From the NCBI GenBank assembly GCA_963681505.1, contig OY811971.1, positions 13,739,232-13,803,231 of the forward strand: a stretch of 64,000 nt of DNA, in the 5' to 3' direction. The translations under genes and the position numbers were made by a program. This DNA comes from Eunapius fragilis. Taxonomy: Eukaryota; Porifera; Demospongiae; Spongillida; Spongillidae. The notes beneath the pieces were generated by a model. The model was not told where the DNA came from. It searched no databases and worked only from the letters and a program-made list of their open reading frames with translations. Shown piece by piece: positions 1-9,400 of the stretch; the stretch's first letter is position 1; each line of letters starts with the position of its first letter.

Positions 1-1332
1 GCCAGTGGTGATGGGCGGGGCGAGACGGCAGTTCGCGTGGCCTCTTGCTCCGGCGCATTTGCCAACTTGAGGGCAAAGAGAGGGGAGGAGAAGGATGGGG
101 GGGAGGAAGAGGATGGGGAGGAGGAGGAGGGTATGGTTGATGAGCGAGGCTTCCGATCCACCGGTGCATCGGTGGGCGTCGGCACGCGATAAGAGAAGCG
201 GTCAAACACTGGAGAATGCGCTCTAATTGGAATGGAGGGCGTGGCCTCTTGGCGGATGCGACGGTCAGACACCTGAGTGGAGGCTGGATGGGGTGTGGTC
301 TGGGGCGTGGTCTCCTGAGAGGAGGCTGGATGGGGCGTGGTCTCCTGGAGGGTGCAACCATCGACCACAGCTTGAACGGAAGAGGTGGGGTCAGAGGGGG
401 CTGGTGTGGGGGCGGGGCTGGGGGTAGAGTGGGTGGGGCTGGAAATGATTGGGTCGGGGGACGTGATGGGACTCTCCCTGGCAAAGGTGAAGTGGTTCGG
501 CTCTTCACACCATGACGCCTCTGAGACAAGGGTCTGCTCAGTCATGGCAACTGGAACCTGCCTGTCCCCTCCTCCCCCTCCCCCTTCTGTGCTCCCTGTG
601 TGGATGGGCACTTCCACAGGGGCGGGGTCTGGTGGTGCCACCTGTGTCTCTGCGGCGACAGGTATTGGCTCCGACGACACTTGCGTCTCCATGGCGACAG
701 CTTTGGGCCCGTCCGGCGGCTTCCTCTTTGGTTTGGGGGCAGGTACCGGGGCAACGGAGTGTTTAGATGTGGAGGGGGAGGAGAGGGGCTTGGAGGGGGA
801 GGAGGGAGGTTTGGAGGGGGAGGAGGGACGGAGGGAGGGGGAGGAGGGACGGAGGGAGGGGGAGGAGGAGGAGGATAGGCTTGGCTTGAAAGTGCTGATG
901 GCTTCCTCCTTGTTCAAGGCGTGCTGGGTGTATGCCAGTACCTTGGGGGGTACCACTGGCTTCAGCTTCTTTGCCGCATCAGGGCCAATGGACTTGACAA
1001 AGTCTGGCTTAGGGGGAACAGCTGGCTTGGGTTTAGGAGCGGACCTGAGGGGGGGAGTGGGGGAGACACTGCAAGGGGGGGGGGAGGGGAGAGGATAAGT
1101 GGTAGAAGTGGTAGGAGTGGAAATGAGAAACACCTCATCGATAAGTGATTTCAAACATCAATAACCCCAAACACAACGACCAACACAAACAAAGTAATGT
1201 GTGTCTGTGTGTATATGACAAGGTAACCAATTCTAGCCATCTTCTCAATCTGCATACCACATTTAGTGATGTGAGATTCTTCAACCCAAAAAAAACAAAC
1301 AAAACCCAGAAATCATCAGCCCTAAATATGTT

Positions 1333-1384
<52 letters not shown>

Positions 1385-2626
1385 CAGATATCATGCAATT
1401 GTTCAGTGAGGTGGATAAGCTGCTCCCTCACACCACAATGCATAATAATACAGCACTTTACTATTAATGTGTCAACACATGTACGGTACAGTATATGTGA
1501 CATCAACGGATTCATTTACTATAGCGGAAATGTCACATACATATTTGCACCAGAGTACAATGTAAATCCAAGTTATTATGCATTGCCAGTAGCCCCTAGG
1601 AACATACCTTCTAGTAGCCCCTAGGAACATACCTTCTAGTAGCCCCTAGGAACATACCTTCTTATAGCCCCTAGGAACATACCTCCTTGTAGCCCCTAGG
1701 AACATACCTCCTAGTAGCCCCTAGGTACATACCTCCTTGTAGCCCCTAGGTACATACCTCCTTGTAGCCCCTAGGAACATACCTCCTTGTAGCCCCTAGG
1801 AACATACCTCCTTGTAGCCCCTAGGTACATACCTCCTTGTAGCCCCTAGGAACATACCTCCTTGTAGCCCCTAGGAACATACCTCCTTGTAGCCCCTAGG
1901 AACATACCTCCTTGTAGCCCCTAGGAACATACCTCCTTGTAGCCCCTAGGTATATACCTCCTTGTAGCCCCTAGGAACATACCTCCTTGTAGCCCCTAGG
2001 AACATACCTCCTTGTAGCCCCTAGGAACATACCTCCTTGTAGCCCCTAGGAACATACCTCCTTGGAGACGATGTCTTCCCCACGAGAGGTGATGGCTGGC
2101 CTTTGTGCTCCATTGTTCCTGGGAACATAACAAAGGCACCATCCATAGTTACCATAGCACCATCCATAGTTACCATAGCACCATCCATAGTTACCATAGC
2201 ACCATTCATAGTTACCATAGCACCATTCATAGTTACCATAGCACCACCTCATACATACAACGAAAGCCTTTTACGATAAAAGGGGAAGGGGAAGGGGGAG
2301 GGGTATACATAGTAGTTTACTTTCAGTTTGCAAAGTGTGCACAAGAAGGTAACCATATAAGGTAAACAAGCCATGGAAGAGGAGGGTAAAATAATAAATA
2401 CAATAGCAAGAAAAAAATGATGGTTCCGTTTAGGCAAGACGAAAAACGCAGCGCTGTAGCACGCGTGGCTCCACCCCCTTCCACCCCCCCCCCCCCCCCC
2501 AACCAACCAATCATCGTAATGACCGTATATGGTAGCAATCAGTAATAGTTCAAACGAAATAATGGATGCCAAACGATAAATACTTTTAAGGCAGTCAGGG
2601 AAGCCATAAATAAACGGGGCAGTCCG

Positions 2627-2674
<48 letters not shown>

Positions 2675-3045
2675 GTGTGTGTGCGCGCGCGCGCGCAAGC
2701 TGTGTGCCGTTCACAAAGGGACGCTAATCTTACATCCAAAAAAGAACATAGCGCAGCATATCATCCTGCGTTATTATTTTGGGGGAGGGGGGGGGGAGGG
2801 AGGAGGAGGGGGGGTGATGGAAACTTGGCCTCCTACACGTCCATGCACCTAGAAACGCAGATGCACGTTAATCACACAAGGCCGCAGTGTTGATTGGCAA
2901 CGAGAGGGGTAGATCGTTGCGTGATAAAAATAGGCCGCAAAAAGGCATAGGTACCTTTGCAAGTATGACCAGCACCAGCTGCAGGACAGAGGCCTAGGGT
3001 CCTTTTTCGCTCCAAAATGGACTGAACAGAAGTCACCTGAGCCAT
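1..3045 (-). CDS. Unrecognised Pro/Ser/Lys-rich protein, 5' part (3 exons, runs off the left edge)
   Basis: Model: exons 2955-3045, 2058-2118 and <1-1068 on the minus strand. The ATG at 3043-3045 opens with MAQVTSVQSILERKR. Exon 1 ends in phase 1 before GTACCT. Exon 2 is bounded by TTCCCAG and AAGGAG|GTATGT. Exon 3 starts after CCTTGCAG. The phases (1, then 2) join cleanly and the frame stays open for more than 1 kb to the window edge. The product is low complexity: KPKPAVPPKPDFVKSIGP, a more ordered stretch around VLAYTQHALNKEEAISTF, then Ser/Pro runs, a basic KPKRKPP and repeated QETTPHPAS-type segments. This suggests a disordered, possibly nuclear scaffold protein, but I recognise no family. 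A GTGAGT donor near 3218 could belong to a 5' UTR exon. The coding assignment is well supported by phase; the function is unknown. Confidence 0.62.
1334..1382. repeat. (CA)n microsatellite
   Basis: Uninterrupted CA dinucleotide tract in an intron of the Pro/Ser-rich gene. Confidence 0.95.
1589..2057. repeat. About 24-25 bp minisatellite made of copies of a splice-donor junction
   Basis: About 19 units. Read on the minus strand, each unit is roughly GTATGTTCCTAGGGGCTACA followed by AGGAG. The exon 2058-2118 ends AAGGAG|GTATGT, so the array begins exactly at the exon/intron boundary and every unit re-creates a donor-like AAGGAG|GTATGT. The first units carry CTTCT in place of CTCCTTG, and three or four have GTATGTACC. 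Confidence 0.9.
2139..2247. repeat. 21-bp minisatellite (about 5 units)
   Basis: Tandem units of CACCATCCATAGTTACCATAG, with CATTC in the last copies. It lies just upstream (gene sense) of exon 2058-2118. Confidence 0.9.
2628..2697. repeat. (TG)n with terminal (GC)n microsatellite
   Basis: TG tract ending in an alternating GCGCGC stretch, a Z-DNA-prone sequence. It is flanked by a poly-C run (about 2476-2500) and a G-rich run (2780-2815). Confidence 0.9.
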
Positions 3046-3919
3046 CCTCAAGCCCCCAACGACCACAAGGTCTAACCAATTTTACTAATACCAAACAAAA
3101 TGGACGCTTGGCTGATAGCGCAGAATTTAACCCATGCACGCTTTGCTTGGACTCGATAAACAAAAACACTCGCATCGCAGGAATGCCACGCTCCGAAGCA
3201 AAAACACGGGACCAACTCACCTCTGCGGCCTACAGGATCGGAGGTTGCTGATTTGAGAGTTAAATAACTATTATTGAAATTAAAGTTATGCAATAATTGA
3301 GCACTGGAATTAATAACAAAACTCCCTCCATACCATGCACGCAACACGGGTACATAGTTAAACCTCAGCGGCTGATGTATATGGCGCGACAAGCATACAG
3401 TACGTTATAATTATATGATTACAACCCTGCCTAGTGTGCGTCCAACCGCGAATTCGGCCTGCATGACTACTTCCCCCCACCCCCCCCCCCCCCTCATTGC
3501 CGCGGTTTCCTCTTGTTTACTTAGTAAGCACAAACATCATCCACAACATAACCAAGGTAGATTCGACATACACGACAGTGTACAAACCCTCAGATTACGA
3601 TCAACGTGTCTCTGCACCAGAACGATTCATTTTTGTTTTGTCGTTAGACGTCTTTGTGTGTTAAAGTTAAGGTGGTGAAATGGTGAGAGCAAACAAAAAA
3701 AAAAAAAAACATTTACTTTTCAAAGTTAAGCAAACATGACACAATCACTTAATTATCATAACTCTACAAACGCGCTAATACTCAAAGGCATTCCCGCGCA
3801 TATGCATGAATACGCATTGATACATATTCCTTGGCCATTCATACTTCCACCAGCAACACAGCATTCAAAAACAAAGCACTAGATCCACAAGAGTACAGAA
3901 GACCAACTACAACGTAAAG

Positions 3920-3967
<48 letters not shown>

Positions 3968-4002
3968 CATAATAGATAGCAGTAGACTTCAAGTCTGCAT
4001 GG
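3046..4002. other. Intergenic spacer
   Basis: Lies between the start of the Pro/Ser-rich gene and the 3' end of UBE2N copy A, both on the minus strand. It holds a possible 5' UTR exon with a GTGAGT donor near 3218, a poly-C run near 3477-3493, a poly-A run near 3694 and a (CA)n tract at 3921-3966. I see no further coding sequence. Confidence 0.6.
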
Positions 4003-5889
4003 TTACGAAGCTCCGCCCATTGCATACATCCTGGTCCATTGTCGAGCTGTGGGTGCAGGAGAGAACGAGGGAAGCATAGAGGTATGATGTAATATCACCC
4101 CACACCACTACACCCACACCCTCGCCCCATACCTCTACACCCCTCCACCATCACCTCTCCCCCTACACCCCTCCATCATCACCTCTCCCCCTACACCCCT
4201 CCCCCATCACCTATCCCCTCCACCCCTCCATCATCACCTCCCCCTACACCCCTCCACCATCACCTCCCCCTACACCCCTCCACCATCACCTCTCTCTATG
4301 GCTTTGGCCTCGTTTGTCTTCCACTCCTCAGCTACGTCGTTGGCCAGAGGGTCATCAGGGTTAGGGGCACTGAGGAGGGCCTGGATGGACAGGAGGGCCG
4401 TCCTTATCATGAGGGCGGGGCTCCACTTGTCTGCGGGATAGGGGGAAGAGAGGGGTGGGGTAGGAAGGAGGGAGGAGAGGAATAATAAATAACATTCCCT
4501 CATTGCTCCAACAATAGCTCCAAGTACCCAAGTAGAACAAACACACTATGATGTGAGGGACAAACACACCATGATGAGAGGGACAAACACACCATGATGA
4601 GAGGGACAAACACACCATGATGAGAGGGACAAACACACCATGATGAGAGGGACAAATGCACCATGATGTGGGACAAACACACCATGATGTACACATGGTG
4701 GCACTTGGGCTACATCATAACACCCTAACCCCACAGAGGTAAGGTTCAAAGTGTCTACACATTTGGGCCTTGTGTTATGGCAGAAAATTTCAGTGAAGTC
4801 GTTAAACAGTGCCAATGCTTTGACTGTACCCATCATTAATGGTGACTATGCAGAAAGCACAAATGCTCCCCACAGTGCTGGTAGGGGGTCCCCAACAAGG
4901 GCGTGGGGGCCCTATGACTCTGCTGGTAGGGGGCTCCCAATAAATGTGTGGGGGCCATATGGCTGTGCTGGTAGGGGGCTCCCAATAAGGGCGTGGGGGC
5001 CGTATGGCTGTGCTGGTAGGGGGCTCCCAATAAGGGCGTGGGGGCCATATGGCTGTGCTGGTAGGGGGCTCCCAATAAGGGCGTGGGGGCCCTATGACTG
5101 TGCTGGTAGGGGGCTCCCAATAAGGGCGTGGGGGCCCTATGACTGTGCTGGTAGGGGGCTCCCAATAAATGCGTGGGGGCCATATGGCTGTGCTGGTAGG
5201 GGGCTCCCAATAAGGGCGTGGGGGCCATATGGCTGTGCTGGTAGGGGGCTCCCAATAAGGGCGTGGGGGCCGTATGGCTGTGCTGGTAGGGGACTCCCAA
5301 TAAGGGCGTGGGGGCCATATGGCTGTGCTTGTGAAAAGCTGCTATTTACCACTGGTTCAAACCCCTGTTGTCAGGGAAAGCCCTACCCACTGCTTTAACG
5401 CCAGCATTCTACATTCCACCAGACTTCCCCCTATCAATGTTATGACCAAGCAGTGCGTGTTGTGTGTGTGTGTGTGTCTGGGGGGGGGGGGGGGGGAGTG
5501 AGTTGTTCAATTAGGACAAGGTTCAAAGAATTCATTTGAGACACCATTTCCTAGGATAAAATAAAAACAACAGTGCAATCTGAAAACATACACATACACA
5601 TGGGAGAAACGTAACCACAGAAGTAAGCACCTGTGTGCAATAACACATGTACAGTGAGCACTTTGCAGGCCAAGAGAAGGGATGGGGAGGAGGCGGGATG
5701 GGGGTGGGAAGGAGGAGGTGGCACACTAACCTTTTAATATGTCTAGGCAGATCCTTCCAAGCTTGTCAATGTTGGGGTGATAGATCTTCGTCAAGAAGCG
5801 TATCTTGGGTGCAACCATGGGATAGTCCTCAGGGAGGAACAGCTCCATCTTGAACCGTCCCCCTTCAAAGGCAGACTTGATACACACAC

Positions 5890-5926
<37 letters not shown>

Positions 5927-6415
5927 CATGAACCAACATACCAAAGGCACACTTTTAAAATGCTCCCCCTCCCCTCCCCTCCTCTCTCACCCCATCCCCT
6001 ACCTCCCCCTCCCACACTCTACATCCCATCTCACATCCTTAGGTCCATCCACGTGGACGTGGAAGTATCTAGCGTTCTGCTCGTCGGGGATAGCGCTGAT
6101 GCCCGGCACCGGCTCCTTCATCAACCGCTCGGTCTCCTAAAAATGTAAGCGACCACAACCAGAGATAATATATATATATTATCTCTGCCACAACGAAGGC
6201 ATCCATTGCCACGTAGCATACATAAGGTACTAGTATAAAGTGACAATTAAAAGCACACTAAATAAAAACATATACATAGGTGTTGTAAACCAACGCACAC
6301 GGTGTAGCAAGCCCATACATGCATTAAAATGGCACAGTACAAGGACCTCACACCGCCATGGGAAGGTTACACGTGTATTCACCTTGGAAATCCTTTTGGA
6401 CAACGCCCCAGCCAT
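4003..6415 (-). CDS. UBE2N: Ubiquitin-conjugating enzyme E2 N (Ubc13 type), copy A
   Basis: Exons (minus): 6383-6415, 6035-6136, 5731-5875, 4290-4430, 4003-4046. They total 465 nt (154 codons plus stop), against 152 aa usual for the family. It starts [11 protein letters not shown]. The second exon encodes the P-G-I and [10 protein letters not shown] region, the third the core with [19 protein letters not shown] (HPN motif and catalytic Cys), and the fourth [20 protein letters not shown] through [20 protein letters not shown]. The last exon ends [14 protein letters not shown]. Every junction is GT-AG and the phases are consistent. In the family this E2 pairs with a Uev partner to build K63-linked ubiquitin chains for DNA-damage tolerance and innate immune signalling. 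The start codon lies 65 bp from that of ELP4 on the other strand. A paralogue with the same intron positions lies at 15710-17603. Confidence 0.95.
4130..4283. repeat. Pyrimidine-rich minisatellite in intron 4 of UBE2N copy A
   Basis: Imperfect units of CACCCCTCCACCATCACCTC type run up to the donor of the fourth coding exon. The same motif occupies the same place in UBE2N copy B (15955-16193). Confidence 0.85.
4549..4690. repeat. 21-22 bp minisatellite
   Basis: Tandem units of ACCATGATGAGAGGGACAAA, about six copies, inside intron 3 of UBE2N copy A. Confidence 0.9.
4873..5330. repeat. 45-bp minisatellite (about 10 units) in UBE2N copy A intron
   Basis: Each unit carries GCTGGTAGGGGGCTCCCAAT followed by AAGGGCGTGGGGGCCATATGG. 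The unit length is a multiple of three and lacks stops, which produces spurious open frames on both strands. The units differ mainly at CCATATGG/CCCTATGA/CCGTATGG. Confidence 0.92.
6161..6186. repeat. Perfect 26-bp AT-rich palindrome
   Basis: AGAGATAATA, then TATATATATT, then ATCTCT equals its own reverse complement. It lies in intron 1 of UBE2N copy A, beside the acceptor of exon 2. Confidence 0.8.
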
Positions 6416-6480
6416 CTTAAAAACAAATTAGAGATGAACTATATGTTGGAAAACAAAATAACTATTTATGCGTAAATAGA
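6416..6480. promoter_or_regulatory. Shared 65-bp divergent promoter region of UBE2N copy A and ELP4
   Basis: The two start codons diverge with only 65 bp between them, so the 5' UTRs and core promoters must lie in this gap or overlap the neighbouring gene. I see no clear TATA box. Co-regulation is an inference. Confidence 0.55.
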
Positions 6481-9400
6481 ATGGCAACCAGCTTTAAGAA
6501 AAAGACGAGCAGCAAAGTAACCCAGCCGCGAGGCACTCGACCATCTTTGCACAATGCGCAAGCACTCGTCTCAACGGGCGTTCCCTCGCTTGATGCGCTC
6601 CTGGGTGGGTACTTGTTGGAAATTATGGCCCTGTCACACAGTTATTTAGTGTGTCCATCCCGATTTTTTTTTTGCTTTTTAGGCGGTGGGCTTCCAGTCG
6701 GTTCGGTGATTCTCGTGGGTAGGTTGTATGCCCTTGTTGTGTTCATACAACTTTCGGTTTCATACTGTCCACTCGTCCCCCTACCCCCCTCCTCGTCAGA
6801 GGAAGATGCGTTTGGCCAGTATTCTCGCTTGCTGCTCAAGTATTTTCTGGCGGAAGGAGTCATGTGCGGCCATTCCCTGCTGCTTGGATCTGCATCCGAG
6901 GACTTCTCAGTGATATTGAAGGTGAAAGTCATTGCATTTAATTAATAACCACATGGGCGGGGCACATAACTAGTGCACATGGTGTGTGTCATATGTGCAC
7001 ACACACATGTTACTCGTACCACACTCTAGTATGTAGACCCAATGGCAATAGGCGACTCACATATCGATAGATGACACCTCCAAATCGTTAATGATAGCCA
7101 GCACATGCGCATGCATACATATATGTCAGCAACATACACTAACACACACACACACACGCACATACATACACTGCACACACACACACACACTAAAGGATCT
7201 ACCTGGAGCAGTTGAAGGTGAAGATGACACACCCCTCCCCCCTACCATCAGTGAGGAGGAGGAGCATAGCACATGCACAGCATACATATTACAGTGTATG
7301 TCAGCAACATACACTAACATCCCCCCTCCACTAAAACTGTTCAGAACTGTACAATATAGCGACTTGGCTTCTTGCTAACTCTGCCTCCCCTGGTTGTTCG
7401 ACCTCCTAGTCCTGCAGCCTGCTCTTTGACTCCACCTTCTCCATTCACCACCCTCCCTGGAGTCATCACCTTTGTGCCTGACCTCTCTAGCTCCTCAGAC
7501 AGGACCTAGAGTTCCATCTTCTGCTGTTGGCACTATCTACCCTGTCTCTGTAGGTGGCAGACTTTGAGATGGCTTCTATTGCAATGCAACAGCTGTCCCT
7601 CCACCTCAACAGTATATGACCTATCGGTAGGCTTATCCCCAGCATTGTACCCGTACCCATTGGGTTTTCTTTGCTCTTAGGTCCTGAACCAGAACTGGCT
7701 CTCCCCGGTGCAGTTCCCTCAAGGTCCGCCCCTTTCCATCATGTCTGCCGAGCCATCTTTTTCTTCCAAACTTCGAGTGTTTGCCCCGATGCCAAGTTTG
7801 CCTGGGCACCTGGCACCACCCCTCTGATCTGCCGGCCCATTAGACGTTGACGGGGGCTGGAGTCCAAGCCCACTGATGGAGTGGTGTGCCACTCGAGTAA
7901 TGCCAGGTATTCGTCAGCACTTCTCTTGAAAGGTTTCTTTGCGATTTTGACTGCTTTACCGTTTGACCTGCTATTATAAGGGGAAGACACCGTGTGCTGA
8001 AACTCCCATTTCTTTGCAAATTCCATGAATTCCCGTGACATAAATTGAGGCCCTCCGTCCGAATGCACTATCATCAGTATCCCCATGCCTGGCAAAGTGC
8101 TGTTTCCATGGCTGCCACAGTAACTTGCTCACCTCTCCAAAAAGTCTGTTAAATAATCCACCACTATGAGATAGTCCTTGCCCTTGCGAGTAAACAAGTC
8201 CATGCCCACCTTCATCCATGGAAGTGCTGGTGTATCATGTGCCAACAATTTGTCCCGTGGTTGTGCTGGGCCGTCTTCCTCACAAATCGTGCACTGTTTA
8301 GTCACCTGTTCCATGCCTGCTGCCATGCCGGGCCAGTGTACTGCTTCTCTTGCTCGCCTGATGGTGGACTCACCCCCCCCCCCCCCCCCCCCCCCATGTG
8401 ACTGGAGTGCAGGCGTCTCAGGGAGTCAGTGCAGCAGGGACTATAACCAGCATTCCCTTGTAAATAATTCCTTCCTGTACAACCAATAAGTCTCTGAATG
8501 TCTAGTATTTCCTCACCATTTCAGGAACCTCCTCAGCCCTATCAGGCCAGCCATGCTGAATTATACCTTGCTCAACATCCTCTGCTCAATATCTGTTGCT
8601 GCTGCTCTTTGTATCTCCACCAGCCTCTGGTTAACAAAATCTTGCTCATTGATTACGTTCAGCTCATCGGCCTCTTCTGCCATGGCTGCCCTCTTCTGTC
8701 ATGGCTGCCCTCTTCTGTCATGGCTGCCCTCTTCTGCCATGGCTGTCCTCTTCTGCCATGGCTGCCTTCTTCTGTCATGGCTGCCCTCTTCTGTCATGGC
8801 TGCCCTCTTCTGTCATGGCTGCCCTCTTCTGTCATGGCTGCCCTCTTCTGCCATGGCTGCCCTCTTCTGCCATGGCTGCCCTCTTCTGTCATGGCTGCCC
8901 TCTTCTGTCATGGCTGCCCTCTTCTGCCATGGCTGTCCTCTTCTGCCATGGCTGCCCTCTTCCACCATGGCTGTCCTCTTCTGCCATGGCTGCCCTCTTC
9001 TGTCATGGCTGCCCTCTTCTGTCATGGCTGTCCTCTTCTGCCATGGCTGTCCTCTTCTGTCATGGCTGCCCTCTTCTGTCATGGCTGCCCTCTTCTGCCA
9101 TGGCTGCCCTCTTCTGCCATGGCTGCCCTCTTCTGTCATGGCTGCCCTCTTCTGTCATGGCTGCCCTCTTCTGCCATGGCTGTCCTCTTCTGCCATGGCT
9201 GCCCTCTTCTGCCATGGCTGCCCTCTTCTGCCATGGCTGCCCTCTTCTGTCATGGCTGCCCTCTTCTGCCATGGCTGCCCTCTTCTGTCATGGCTGCCCT
9301 CTTCTGCCATGGCTGCCCTCTTCTGTCATGGCTGCCCTCTTCTGCCATGGCTGCCCTCTTCCACCATGGCTGTCCTCTTCTGTCATGGCTGCCCTCTTCT

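Noticed and set aside
385-1098. 237-codon plus-strand frame rich in Gly and Glu
   Set aside because: Antisense of the Pro/Ser-rich exon, whose frame is open throughout and joins in phase with two upstream exons.
4751-5398. 215-codon repetitive frame and opposing 160-codon frame
   Set aside because: Produced by the 45-bp minisatellite inside a UBE2N intron.
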